Below are positions 24,591 to 36,299 of a DNA stretch of 64,000 bases, piece by piece. Origin of the DNA: Conchocele bisecta (taxonomy: Eukaryota > Mollusca > Bivalvia > Lucinida > Thyasiridae); the NCBI GenBank assembly GCA_029237695.1, contig JAQRGA010000040.1:1-64000 (forward strand). The letters are read 5' to 3'. Position numbers and translations under genes: made by a program. The notes beneath the pieces are model-generated. The model was not told the DNA's origin, made no database searches, and saw only the letters and a program-made list of their open reading frames with translations. The stretch's first letter is position 1. Every line of letters starts with the position of its first letter.

Positions 24591-25517
24591 ATACTATCCG
24601 TATCCATTTAAAATACAATTCAGTGATCAGATTCTATTTGTTTTCACCACAGTTCTATGTACATGTAATTCCCTTAATGTGCCGTACATTGGTTTAGTAT
24701 TATTGAAGATTGCACCCAGAGTTGGGCTTGTCAAATACTAACATTGCCCCTTTCAACACCACAGGCCGGTATAGTGGTATTGGCAAATAGTGTAGATCCA
24801 GATGAGCCTGTTTGTGACGAGCCTTCTCATCAGGAATGCATTTTTTTGCAAATAATTTCAGAGCCAAAGCTCCCTCTTTTTATAAATGGACTAGTCTGAA
24901 AATCATGTGACGTTTGGATTGGTTGCAAAATTAACATATCAAAATCGATTCCAGTTACTTATCCTGTTAGTGCAGGGTTTGACATTAACGTTTGGGCCAG
25001 GGATTCTGCAGCATGGACACCACTTTTATATACACGGGCACAGCTTGTCCACCCAATAACTACAGTTCTTGAGGGATCATAACCAAATTTGGTATATATG
25101 TTTATCATGGCCAGGCAAAGAAGCCTATCGATTTTCAAACATTTCTCATGACTTACCTCCCATTGGTGGCCATTTATAATGTTCACACTCTGTATCATTG
25201 TCCATGCAATACCTCAAGTTTTACTTGACGGATCGTAACCAAATTCGTTATATGTATATACATGTTTATCACGACAAGACGAAGAAATATGTTTATTTTC
25301 AAAAAATTCTGATGATTTACTCCTCTTGGCGGCCATTTTTAATTTTCACACTGTACCCTTGTCCACGCCATAAGTCGAAGTTTAACTTAACGGATCGTAA
25401 CTAAATTCGTTATATGTATATATATATATACATGTTTATCACAAGATGAAGAACACTGATTTTAAAAAAATATAACGACTTACACCCCTTGGCTGACATA
25501 GCAAGCAGAAGCAGTGC
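24591..25517. repeat. Tandem ~180 bp units (GGATCGTAACCAAATTCG)
   Basis: From 24985 to 25500, units repeat GACGGATCGTAACCAAATTC, then TTTATCACGACAAGACGAAG, then GGCGGCCATTTTTAATTTTC. The same family recurs at 37200-37790. 24591-24980 has no feature I recognise except a MITE trace near 24770. Confidence 0.7.
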
Positions 25518-25840
25518 TACACAAATACTACACCATAGTAGTCGTCGTTTGCACAATAGTTTGCCGCACGTCACTGGATGAAGCTTCTAAAAATAAGTAA
25601 CATACACAGGTAATGGCAGCATATAATGTTATTCCCAGCAAGGGTGACACAAGATATGTGTAATATGAGGAAATGATGTCCACCGAAGCGACAGCCGAGG
25701 TGGCATTATTTTCCGAGGGTTAACAATATCCACTGTCCCCCATGATTGGGTGTAACATTTACTTGTTTATACCGAACACACCGACAACCATGAATACACC
25801 CTGTACTGGAGAAATCGTACTTGCACACCTAACTTGATTG
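25518..25840. repeat. Dispersed repeat, copy 1 of pair with 46929
   Basis: Starts CTACACAAATACTACACCAT. Its core CGACAGCCGAGGTGGCATTA is followed by GGTTAACAATATCCACTG, and it ends GGAGAAATCGTACTT. It is about 80 percent identical by eye to 46929-47201. No ORF. Confidence 0.8.
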
Positions 25841-26328
25841 GGGTTGTGTCCATTTTATATGTATCGCCACTGTCTTGTTCAAATAAACTCACAGGTTCTA
25901 AATAACACTTTTATTTTACACTATAACAATACCTTTTATACATATCCATTAGCTATAAACACCACAACACCGGGTACTCTCTAATGACCTCATACTTCAA
26001 CGCTAAGGAGCACATCGGAGTGTATGGAAGAACATAGTATAGTATAGTATAGTTCCGGGTGCTCCCACACTCCGTGTGCGTTAAGAGCTTTTTTTACTAC
26101 CTACAGTCGTCGACTGAGGGTATTCGGGCACAGCCAAGGTACCAAACCCCAGCATTTGACGTACGTATACTGACACAGAGTCAGTATTATAAGGTGCACT
26201 CATCCTATTTCCCCTCCGAGGCTCCTCAGTTGGACCCCGATGCAGTTCGGTGTGGTATTTCTGAGGGCTACACTGTTAAGATTAAAGTGGGGCAACTCGG
26301 GAGGTGACATTCTAGGCTTAGGTCCTTG
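25841..26328 (+). other. Left flank of the 5.9 kb element; possible 5' part of DIRS-like element
   Basis: An 82-codon ORF at 26059-26307 has no recognised domain. DIRS coding sequence resumes just after the 5.9 kb element on its other side, so this stretch may be the separated 5' portion of that retroelement. This is positional inference only. Confidence 0.25.
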
Positions 26329-26890
26329 TAGTGGGGCTGCTATGTGCGACGATACTGCACTTTTGGAAGAGTCTGCCAAAATTTGCATACATGTTCGTTA
26401 GAAGAAATAAAAAAAAATCAGAAGGGTGGGCATAAAAAATTTATTCGGGAATTACCTCATTTGCATAAATCCAAGATGGCCGCCATCGAAAATCAGACAT
26501 TATCTGAAACTTGCGTATCTCTGCATCTACTTGGCCGATTATAACAATATTGATGTCAGTATTCATAGTTCTTCGACTGGCCAATCAGGTAAAACTAGTT
26601 TCATGGCATTCAGAGGTCAATTGAATGCTCCAAGGTCAAGGTCAAACGCTAAAATCACTATTTCAGCATTTTTTTGGCAATATATTTGCATATAACTGCC
26701 TAAACATTGCGGATTGAGAGGATAATGGGCTGTATAGTGATAGTCCCGTAAGTGGCCAATCAAATAGTATTGAATTCCTGATCTTCAGGGGTCAAGTGCA
26801 TCTATCAAGGTCAAGGTTTAAATGCAAAAAAATAACTAGTTTCAGCAATTTTTCGCTATCTTTTGCATATCATTGATTTTACTTGGCGGA
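26329..26890 (+). repeat. Left long terminal inverted repeat with subterminal units
   Basis: Inverse counterpart of 31615-32183. Perfect blocks include CTGCACTTTTGGAAGAGTCT, AGAAGGGTGGGC and CTCATTTGCATAAATCCAAG. Subterminal units with TCAAGGTCA stand near 26635 and 26808; a third, near 26976, lies just inside the arm. Confidence 0.85.
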
Positions 26891-27556
26891 TTGAGAATAT
26901 ATATATATCATGGTAATCCCTCATGGTACATGTCAAATGATATTGGTTTCATTACCTGCATGCAAGTTCATGCGTCAAGGTCAAGGTCAAATGCAATTGT
27001 ATCTATTTTGTTTGAGTTTGACATATCTCTCCTTCTACAAGGCCACGTTATGTTTATAATGTATTATGTTAAATGTTTCGCTGCAAAGGTGAAATGAATA
27101 ACAGCACGTCAGTGTTCAATATGTACCACACTATGGATATATATATGACCTAATTGTCTAAGCTATGGTGGCTCATTTGGGACACTTTATTTCTTTGTTT
27201 TGTCGCCGCCTTAAAACGTTAAGTAACACATCCGATAGTATAGTATCCGATAATTTATGCATCTCAATCGCAAACTATTACGATGTGTTATATTACCAAA
27301 ACAGAATATAAGCTCTGTTCTTATGCAACGGTGAAACATAGATTTTAATGTCCATAACGAACCAGCATACTAAACTGACAATTACATTTATATGAATTCC
27401 TATCCATATATTTCTGACAATGTGATTAATAGACACACTATTATTAGTATGTTAGATAAATAATTCGAAATGCGACACAGGAGTTGGGGACCGTACACCG
27501 CTGGTTATGTGCATTTGTGTGTGTTGTCAATTGAAGGCTGTGACCCCCGCTGTACC

Positions 27557-27912
27557 CGTGCCGTAGTTTTCTATGGTTGTATTGTTACCGCTATGTTAGT
27601 CATGCTCATTGCCCCCTTAGGATTTATTACTCTATTTTATGACCGCAGCACATTTTCAACATCGAACTATAACCATAATTTGCCATCAGAAAGTCGTCGA
27701 TGATAAAATGGAATTATTACCATCAATATGCATATTTCATAATTATCCAAATAGAGTAATATGCACGGTGAGACATTCTACAGCCGCCACAATGCACACA
27801 CTTCAGAGCCGTGAGTATAAACAAACAAACAACATAGAGTAATACACCCTAAGGGGGCAATGAGCAGGACAAACACAACAGTATCAATACAACCGTAGAA
27901 AACTTCAGCATG
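27557..27912. mobile_element. MITE with ~80 bp inverted ends nested in the 5.9 kb element
   Basis: Left arm CCGTAGTTTTCTATGGTTGT .. GCTCATTGCCCCCTTAG (27560-27640) pairs with CTAAGGGGGCAATGAGC .. ACAACCGTAGAAAACTTC (27826-27910). The interior has no convincing ORF. Confidence 0.8.
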
Positions 27913-27992
27913 GCAAAATAATGCACTCCATAATACACATGGCTCAGGGTGTCAAGTGGTCAAATATGTACCAAAACTGTATGTATGTTGGA

Positions 27993-30900
27993 CTAAGCTG
28001 CACTGTTTTGACATACCCTTTTACATCCTAGACATAGTGCAGTACATGGCAAACCTGCCTTAACACACTTGCACCCTTTCACGCAGCCACATCTTATGAG
28101 ACCACTGCACGACACACTAGCAACTGGGAGGGAGGACCATAGTGGCTGCCATTTTCCAGACTCGCTAGTCCATCCCCACGAATCTGGTGAGACATCCAGC
28201 AGTTGTACGTCTTGAGCATGACCCCAGATATGACCCCCTTGTAGTGTTGCCCGTTTGATGTGCTGTTCAAGAGCAGATAGAGTTGGGGGAATGTTCTGAA
28301 GTGTACGGCTTTTTGCAGTGAATAGGTGCTTTCGAACTTCATTGACACTGTTTGATTCACTTGTGCGGTCATAAAGTAAGACGGTGAAGCGTTCTATGAG
28401 CTGCATGGTCTCGTCACTGATTTCAGTAGGTCCTTTAACCAGCAAACGGAAAGCTTCAGTCACCTCAGGGAAAGTACACCAGGTGCTCCAAGCTGTCTTT
28501 TTTCCAATGGAATGGAACGCTGATACTGTATCACAACCAGTATATGCATGGAAAATGGCAGGGAAAAAGACTTCTGAGTGCCGATGGCCACCGAAATATT
28601 GTGTAGAGAGAGGTAACGATGATCTTTCCCAGTACCATAAGACACCCACAAATGACAAAGATTTAGGCGTGGCACTGCTGCCACGCCTAAGACCACTACA
28701 TCAGAATCAACCGTCCGAAGCATGAATGTCTTGAATCCTTCAGCAACTGCATCAGCCAGGTGCACCATCAGCCTCGAATCTGCTTCCTCGTGGTTGCATG
28801 GGCAGATACTATGTGTATTCTCGCGGTCTGGGACACAGACCACGCTGTCTCCAAAGCTCATGATCAACTGCTTATTGGGAAGAGACAGTGACAATGATTC
28901 CTCAGCAAGAAGCCTGAAAAGTTCAGACTTGTTGTCGGGATCGTTCAGAAAGAGAGGCCAGCTTTTCGGCAATGGTGTATTAAGGGACACTTTGATGCGC
29001 ACACCCTTCCCACGAGATTTTCGTGCACCTTCCTTTAAGCTGTCTTATTTATACACATCAAATACAATATCCACACGGAGGTATTTATCAAGTTGACGCC
29101 GGATGTGAGGTAGGAATGTACTGTGTATGTAGTCGGCGACTGTTTTGCCTTTAGTCGGTGGCAGGTAATGGACAACTGCTGCCCCATCCATCAAAAGCAC
29201 ATCTGCTTTAGAAGTAGCTGCTATAGGAGTGGTGCTAGCCGTCTTCTCGAGGACCGAGACAATGTCACTCTTTGTTGTCGTCCGAAGATTTCCGTTTTCT
29301 GAGATAGACGGCGGATGTATCTGGTTTTCATGGGAAAATAATTAATCTGGACTCCCTACACGCACTTCACTAGACACATATAATTGGGCTAGAGTAGAGC
29401 ATGTGTCTTGAAGTGCCTTCTCCCGTGGCGTTTTTACTTGTCTGGTAGTAGTAGGGGCCATGAGATGAAGCTTGTTCTTCTGGATTGGTTTGGATACAGA
29501 TTCGGTGTGTGCCTTCAGACGATTGTTGACATATGCCTCAAACTGTTCCAAGCCTGCATCGTGAAGTTTTCTGTGAACAGAGAACTGCGGCTTCTGGAAG
29601 GACCTCCATCGTGTGCATGCGGAACAGGACATTGCCGTTATCAGCAAAGGGGTTGCACATGTTACTAATCCCTTGTTCCAATGATCTGACATCTTTCAAG
29701 AACTTTTCTTGGAATGCCTTCGTTGTTCATGGTGTGTTGTAGTTGTTGCATACTCTGCAGTACTGGTGCTGGTGGTGATAGTCCCCTCAAAGTCTGTGAT
29801 GACGCGTGCAACCTCGGGTGAAGCGAGAGACCAACGGTTGAGAGCATCGACATCATGGGTCTGCCCGATTACACCACCGTCTCCCTTGATTGTGACATTG
29901 TTCTGTTCGTGTGCCTGGTCAACTGTCATGTTTGAAAACGGACGCCCTGTCTTGTTGACAGTAAAGTGCTTGTTGTCAAATTCAGCAGCTATCTCAGGAT
30001 GTAGTTTGTATAGTGTAACCATGTCACGTATGTGCACTGGCACCCATCTAGCGTAGTGGGTATGGTTGAGCACCATGAACCAAGGGGCAAGCCCTGTCAA
30101 GCTGGATATGTAAAGGTCGAATTTCGCCTCTCTGATCGATCGCGTGTACACCAAGGCAAGAAGCTCAAGTTGAAGAATGTGGTGCATGTACTGAAATTGC
30201 GGATGTGTGGCTGACATTTCAGCAGTCCATGTATCAATGTCATGTGGCGTATCATCTGGCAGAATCGAGTGTCGATACTCTGTATACTGCTTCATCATGA
30301 TGGAATAGAGACTACTACTGCAGTCACTTCATGGCTACGAGCGAGTTCGCTTGATGTGTGTGGCACTGAGACAGGACTCGGCGACACCGGATGTGAAGAT
30401 GCCAGCGTCTGCAATTGCCTCGACCCATCCACTACCCTCTAGGAGATCACCAGGCAGGGTAAGCGCTGCTTTCTCGATGTGCAATCCCCCCATCAGTAAC
30501 ACATACTTGTCCTCTCCGTGGGTCTGGAAATGTCCACTGTACACTTTTTGCAATTGCGTAGAGAGGCTGATCAAGGTAATCACGGTCCACCTGGCCCGGA
30601 TTGAGATGCTTCAACCGTAGCATTGATGATGTCGCATGCTTTATCATTGCCGGACTGTTAGATGATTCGGTAAACAGCGGAAGAATTGAGGCTTTCATAG
30701 TTTCTTGTGTGCCTACTTGTCGATGTGCATGAAATACTGCCCATGGAATGGCGCTGTCCTTTGTAGTGTGATTAGTTTTGTCACTACAAGACGCTGTTGC
30801 ATTGGCCAGCCACTCATTTTCCACCCGCAATTCATCGTGTAGAACAGATACAGTACCGCACACCTCGTCGTCTATCAATGGTATGTCTGCCGTCTTTACC

Positions 30901-31340
30901 GCACTGTTACTAATGGGCTCAATAGATGTATAATACTCGAGTTCCACAATACCTGCATGTTCAGAACTATTCATATTTGGGGTTTCTCCTTCAATCCTAC
31001 CTGTGTAGTTTGGACAGAGGCACTGGAACAGTGAGAGAGCTGTACCATGTAGATTTGTCATGACTGTGGTAGAACTCGAGTTGATATCGATGTTATCAAT
31101 GGCCGCCAGAACAAACAAGGCGGTGTATAGAGGAGGGACGACCAGACCAATATCACAATACCTCTTGCTCACCTGACTGCAAAGACTCTTACGTATTTGC
31201 ATTACTCGATCATAACATACTGATAAGCCCAGTGCATACATTCCATCCACCACATCTTTCTTTCCTGTAGTAGCATGCAATTTCAGGCCAACACACGGGT
31301 AAGGCAGTTTCACGATCGCGATTGTGTTTTTGGTTTGCAT
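27993..31340 (-). pseudogene. PIN/XPG-like nuclease and CXC-containing transposon protein, broken
   Basis: This reads from 31340 down to 27993, about 1,100 codons in collinear pieces: 31340-30447, 30583-30335, 30298-29696, 29692-29342, 29002-28460 and 28658-27993. In order, visible motifs are LDQPLYAIAKSVQW, then LLMGGLHIEKAAL, then VDQAHEQNNVTIKGDGG (possible RNase H-like transposase core). Next is a PIN/XPG-like set of acidic motifs: HEEADSRLM, TVDSDVVVLG and YTGCDTVSAF. The C-terminus is cysteine-rich (CGCVKGCKCVKAGLPCTALC), resembling tesmin/TSO1 CXC motifs. I recognise this as a large uncharacterised protein family common in invertebrate genomes. The pieces lie in different frames (shifts near 30520, 30340, 29700 and 28575) and stops occur between 29340 and 29003, so this copy looks dead unless the indels are sequencing errors. 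No promoter was recognised. Confidence 0.7.
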
Positions 31341-31614
31341 GTGATGAGTTTCATCCAGTGACTTTTCCTGGAACCCTGATTATTCATCGTTCGATACGGA
31401 GTTTCCCTGAAACATTATCGCACAAAAACATGATTTGACAAGGGTGCAAGCAAATGTAGTATTGTCATTGTGTTGGTTGTTTCACCATTTGTCAATGACA
31501 ATGACCCGTGAACTTGACAACCCAAAGCAGAGGAGGGAGAGGGGGCATGTCCTGAAACAAACTTTAATTGATTGATTATAGTACTCTAGAGCTCAATGTT
31601 TCCTTAATCGGCAA

Positions 31615-32183
31615 TATAGAAGCAACAATTTGTGAGAGAAAAAAACTGGTTTAAATGGCTGAAATTGTAATTTTAGCATTTGACCTTGACACTGGGCCGC
31701 GAAGTTGACCTCCGAGGTACCTGCAACTAAGCCCAAACGATTGGTCACACATACAAATATCATACTAGATCCTAATATTATCTTAATATATTATTTAGAA
31801 GCAGTGATATGCAAAGAAATAAAAATTACAAAAAAACTGAAAATAGTGATTTTGGTATATGACCTTGACATTGACCGTCAGTTGACCTCTGAGGGTCATG
31901 AATATAATTTCATTTGATTGCCCACTCAAAGAACTATAACTATTGACTCCAAGAATATTTGTTTCTGCCAAGTATATGCAGAGATCTGCAAGTTTTAGTC
32001 TAGGGGTCATTTCTGACGACGGCCATCTTGGATTTATGCAAATGAGGTCATTCTGGAGGATATTTTTTTGGCCCACCCTTCTGAAAATGTTCCACACATA
32101 TTTTTTAACATATACACAAAAAATGGCAGACTCTTCCAAAAGTGCAGTATTCTAGCATATTTGTGCACATAGCAGCCCCACTA
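31615..32183 (-). repeat. Right long terminal inverted repeat
   Basis: Inverse of 26329-26890. It contains two subterminal units with TGACCTTGAC (31680 and 31860) and the conserved block CCATCTTGGATTTATGCAAA near 32023. Confidence 0.85.
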
Positions 32184-32194
32184 TTGGTCAATGT

Positions 32195-32790
32195 GTGTTC
32201 GCACATGGAGCTTTTCGCCGCCGCCCAGTAAAGCTGGCGACGTCTGTGCGACAAGAGGACGATCTTCCTCGTCTCTCCGTGGCAAAGGCACAGGCTAGAG
32301 CTACCCGCCAGGCTGTGACAGGGAGACGTGACTCTGCTCTGGTTACTTCCAAAGAGCTTCTGCCGTCAAGCAGGGAGACTCTTCGGGCCGCCCGCCTAAC
32401 ACAGAGTTCCTCTTTGGTGGCCGAGTTCCTGACGTCCTTAAGCAGGATCGTCAAAAATATGAGCGGCTATCACTGCTTAGGAACTTGGATCACGCGGCGC
32501 CAAAGTTAAAAAAAACAGAAGGAATTGGCGGCCCCTGCATCCCATAAGAAGCCTTCTGGTGGCAGGAGAAGGAAGCAGAATGTTCGAAAAGCAGAATACT
32601 TCACTCCTCCCAACGCTCCTAACAACACAGCTCGCGGTCGATCGTGGCTCGTTTGGTCGTGGGTCAGCTCACTCTCGAGGCTCTTCGCAGTGCCACTTCG
32701 TTGTGCCACTTCCCACACTGCCCCCTACACCTGCACCTGTCGTGCCGCTGGGGGGAAGATTGGCCTACTGACACGTATGCGTTGTCGATA
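32195..32790 (+). pseudogene. DIRS gag-like C-terminal region
   Basis: ORF 32195-32509 is basic (RRRPVKLATSVRQ and similar). The reading then continues with KKPSGGRRRKQN (32525 on) and the Pro-rich tail ending GGRLAY near 32765. These resemble the gag/RT junction of DIRS elements. The segments are in different frames. Assignment rests on position and composition more than on motifs. Confidence 0.45.
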
Positions 32791-32799
32791 ATAAAAAAA

Positions 32800-33425
32800 C
32801 GGATATACTATACCGTTCATTACCCCTGCTTAACCCCATGGACAGTCCATTTTCCAATAAAGGATGATACCCACGCTCTTATTCTACTGCAGGTAGTAGA
32901 AGAATTATTAGAAAAGAGGGCAGTGGAGGAGGTGATAGACCACTCTTCACCGGGGTTTTACAGCCGTCCTTTTCTTGTTTAGAAAAAGAACGACAAGAAC
33001 AGACCGGTGATAGACCTGTCTCCGCTGAACAAAGGGATTCAGCTGGAACACTTCAAAATGGAAACCCAAAGGTCAGTTCGCAATAACATTGTGAACGGAA
33101 CCTGAACAGTTTCCATCGTTCTCCAGGACGCATATCTGCATGTTCCGGTACGCCCGTCGTGCAGGAAATACCTGAGATTCACCATAGCTGGCAGAGTGTT
33201 TCAGTTCCGTACCCTTCCATTTGGCTTGTCAACAGCGCCAATGGTGTTTACGCGGCTGATGAAAGTCATAGCGGCTTTTATCAGTCGGCAGGCGCCAAGT
33301 CTAGCCCAGTATCTAGACGACTGGCTGGTCCATCATCCCTCATGGGAAGTTCTCATACATACCTGTCACAGGTTTGGACTATAGTAACCCGTCGCGGTTT
33401 ACTGCCCAACCTGGAGAAATCATAA
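32800..33425 (+). pseudogene. DIRS reverse transcriptase
   Basis: Frame 1 throughout. Visible RT motifs are the RPVIDLSPLN strand, LQDAYLHVPV (catalytic Asp), LPFGLSTAPMVFTRLM and QYLDDWLVHH (the YxDD box). In-frame stops at 32980, 33103 and 33382 interrupt it. The enzyme would copy the element RNA into DNA. Similarity to DIRS rather than gypsy is supported by the downstream tyrosine recombinase. Confidence 0.85.
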
Positions 33426-33429
33426 CAGG

Positions 33430-34198
33430 TTCAATTTCATTGGGATGTACTTCCCGTCAGATCTTGACATCGTGAGGGTACCATCAGACAGAACATGCAA
33501 CCTTGTTGCACTCCGGTCAGAGTTTACAAGGAAAACTCGCACCCCCGCGAACATTTTTATTTCACTCCAGGGGTCCCTCAACGCGGCAGCCGATTTTGTC
33601 GAAATGGGCAGGTTACACATTCGCCTATTCCAGTTAATTCTGCTCTCATAGCAGCTGCATGCCAAGATCAGCCGGGGCCACGTCTTTCACCACCACATTC
33701 GTTGGTGGCTGATACCCAAACGGTTCACTCGAGGCGTGCCTATTCACGACCCCGAACCCCAGTTCCACCTATATACAGACTACAGTCTGCATGGATTAGG
33801 AGCTCATCTGGAACCACTTGGAAAGACCTGCCAAGGGACTTGGTCTCCCAACAAGTCTCAATCTCATATCAATATGTTGGAGATGAAGCCAGTTGTGTTG
33901 GCTCTGGCAAACCTGCTTCCCCTGATAAAGGACAAATGTGTATTGGTGGCGACGGACAACTCTACCGTCGTCTCATACATACGCAAGCAGGGGTATACCC
34001 ACTCTCTGTCCCTGTTCAGAGAGACATGGGATATGCTGCCATTTTGCCAGGAAAAAGGCATCTCTCTCAGAGTTCGCCACATTCCTGGCAAATTGAACGT
34101 CATAGCGGACAGGATATCCCGAGGGACACCATTCCGCTGGGAAATCAATCCGTTGATAACACAGAGCTTGTTCAACCTGTGGGACACTCCATATCGGG
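33430..34198 (+). pseudogene. DIRS RNase H domain
   Basis: Frame 1 from about 33520. It runs from AADFVEMGRLHIRLFQ, across a stop near 33649, to the RNase H signature. LYTDYSLHGLGA gives the first Asp, NMLEMKPVVLAL the Glu, VATDNSTVVSYI the second Asp and NVIADRISR the last Asp. All four acidic residues are present. The frame changes at about 34198, where DLHKV in frame 1 is replaced by the expected continuation in frame 2. Confidence 0.85.
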
Positions 34199-34546
34199 AT
34201 CTCCACAAGGTACAACAACAAACTCCCACGCTTCGTGTCTCCTATGCCAGATCACAGAGCACTAGCAGTGGACTCGTTCTCGATGTAATGGGAGAAACCG
34301 TTCATGTACGCCTTCTCACCACCGAGGCTGTTACAACAGGTTCTTCGGAAGGTCAGGGCATCGAATGCTTGGGTCATTCTGATAGCCCCCGATTGGCGAC
34401 AGATGACGTGGTTCAACGACCTTCTCGGTCTGCTGGTAGACTATCACAGATCCATTCCGTCAATACCAAGGTTATTAACAACTTGTCGCACAGCAATCCA
34501 GACATATTCCACCTTCACGGTTGGATGTTGTCAAGGAATCCATTAG
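34199..34546 (+). pseudogene. DIRS linker region between RNase H and recombinase
   Basis: Frame 2 holds RYNNKLPRFVSP, a stop near 34290, then YAFSPPRLLQQVLRKV and VILIAPDWRQMTWF. This pattern is typical of the DIRS segment between RNase H and the recombinase. No catalytic function is assigned. Confidence 0.6.
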
Positions 34547-35616
34547 AAAGGGGAACATTTCTTCGAAAGTTGCCCAGTACGTCTCCACAGTTAGACGTAA
34601 TTCCACCAAGAAGGTGTATCAGGCAAGATGGAAAGTTTTCACGGATTGGTGTGCTGCGCGATCGTGCGATCCACTCAATCCCTCTATTCCACTCATAGCG
34701 GCATTGCTCACCTTTCTGTATGAATCCCGGGATTTTTGTCCAATGACCATTAAAGGTTATAGGACAATGTTGTCTAATACCTTTCGGGTTAGAGAGGACT
34801 GCGACATAAGCACTAACCATGTCTTGTCTGAATTAATTCGCAGTTTTCAGTTACGAAAACCGATAACGAACTCACTCATAACCATGTCTTGTCTGAATTA
34901 ATTCGCAGTTTTCAGTTACGAAAACCGATAACGAACTCACTCACACCAAGATGGAACTTATCATTGGTCCTTCTGACATTAACAAAGTCTCCATATGAAC
35001 CATTGTCAGGAGCTACTTTGTTAAGCGGCTTTCCTACCTACTATCGATGGCCTCGGCCAGAAGAGTCAGTGAGATTCACGCATTATCGGTGGAAAAGGGT
35101 CATATTCGTTTTAATCAAAATGATGGTTCAGTTTCCCTCTTTAATCAGACTGGCTTTCTGGCTATGACCACATTGGCTATTCATATTCCTTGCCTCACTT
35201 CAATAGTTGGTCCGCATGATAAGCATAGGTTACTGTGCCCATTTAGATCATTGCGGTTCTATCTGAGGACCGTAATAACAAGAAGGGGTCGGAAATGTCT
35301 GTTTATACCATCCGTGGGCAATCTGGACGTTTCAAAGGACTCAATTTCGAGATGGATCAATATATGTATTGCTAGATCGTATCAGGAGCTAACCAATAGA
35401 GATCTATCATTCATGACGATTAAAGCTCATGAGGTTAGAGCGATCTCGTCTTCTCTCGCATCCTCTAAGAGTGTTCCTCTACCGGATATCATGAGAGCTG
35501 CCTATTGGCATTCTCAAACAACTTTTTCTAACTTTTACCTTCGATCACTGTCCAGACAGATGGACGAGATATTAGCTCTGGGACCACTGGTAGCAGCCCA
35601 GAACGTGGTCATGTAG
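34521..35616 (+). pseudogene. DIRS tyrosine recombinase
   Basis: The N-terminal core-binding part is in ORF 34521-34901 (KKVYQARWKVFTDWCA, MTIKGYRTMLSN). The catalytic part is in 35047-35616. ASARRVSEIHAL carries the first Arg, HEVRAISSSLA is the HxxR motif, and the Tyr is in SNFYLRSLSRQ. A 65 bp tandem duplication (34815-34879 repeated at 34880-34944) shifts the frame, and another shift follows before 35047. Tyrosine recombinases integrate the circular DIRS DNA. All visible catalytic residues are retained, but the gene is split. Confidence 0.85.
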
Positions 35617-36299
35617 AAGGTTTTCGCTCAGTAGGAACAGAGAGCTTAGATGTTGTACAGTATTACTTGTTTTGTTTACAGACACCGCTAGTGTCTGTCA
35701 TCTGTTCGACGGTTGTCGGCAGTCTTACTCGTGACTACGGAAAGCATCATATAGTCTTATTGTAATACACTCATTGGGGTAATATCTTACCAGTTGTGTA
35801 CACCATCTACCGAGCATCTATTCGTATATTATAAAGTGTCCCCCTGACTAGTTTTTGTAAGACGCTTAGTGTGAGAGACTATATAATATATATTACTCCG
35901 TGCCTTGGAATACTGAGATGTACTGTTGATGAGAGTCGGAAGCATCTCGGAACTACCGCACTGGTGAGTTTGATACCCAACAAGTTCTGAAGAGGTTTTT
36001 TAACCTCCCACCAGTCTGACAAATTCTGATGGCATAATGTAATATGGAATGAATGAAGTAGAACATAATTTGTTAAGTAAAATATATTTCTACGAATGAA
36101 ATTCCAAATTACATTAGGGCGGCCCACCTCCCGTCCCGCTTAAATGGGCTTTGACACACAGCTTGTTCAATATGGCTATCGGACGGTCTGCGCATGTCTG
36201 ACTATGTAACTAGGGGTGCCAACTGGCGGTGGCCTAAAGAAAGTAACTACCGGGAGTAGGTTGTAAGGCACTAGTTACTTCTCTTTTGCTGCGGTTTAA
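35617..36299. other. DIRS 3' flank with a small inverted repeat
   Basis: GGCATAATGTAATATGGAAT at 36031 pairs with ATTCCAAATTACATTAGGGC at 36100-36120. A further copy (GGCATAATGTAATATGGAAT, then TTCATTTGTAGAAATACATT) lies at 36813-36852. These may be terminal repeats of the DIRS-like element or a separate MITE. No gene. Confidence 0.45.

Larger units (their letters stand above)
26329..32183 (-). mobile_element. 5.9 kb long-TIR DNA transposon, Academ-like
   Basis: The outer ends are identical inverted sequences, TAGTGGGGCTGCTATGTGC at 26329 and its inverse ending at 32183. They are flanked by TTG on both sides (26326-26328 and 32184-32186), a possible 3 bp target duplication. Inverted similarity continues for about 560 bp on each side and includes subterminal units with TCAAGGTCA. 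Inside is one broken minus-strand gene (27993-31340). Academ-type transposons are known for 3-4 bp target duplications and for an XPG-like nuclease in their protein, which fits. The assignment is by memory of family traits, not alignment. Confidence 0.6.
32195..35616 (+). mobile_element. DIRS-type tyrosine-recombinase retroelement, broken
   Basis: The coding order is Arg/Ser-rich gag-like region, reverse transcriptase, RNase H, then a tyrosine recombinase, as in the DIRS order (which lacks an integrase of the DDE type). All parts are on the plus strand and interrupted by stops and frameshifts. It directly follows the right end of the Academ-like element. No terminal repeats could be paired with certainty, and the 3' limit is set only by the end of the recombinase frame. 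Confidence 0.8.

Noticed and set aside
27470..27703. 77-codon ORF with a hydrophobic stretch
   Set aside because: It covers the arm of a nested MITE hairpin, and the inverted copy explains the sequence.
33495..34265. 256-codon ORF in frame 3
   Set aside because: It overlaps the DIRS RNase H, whose four catalytic acids are in frame 1. It is an out-of-frame shadow.
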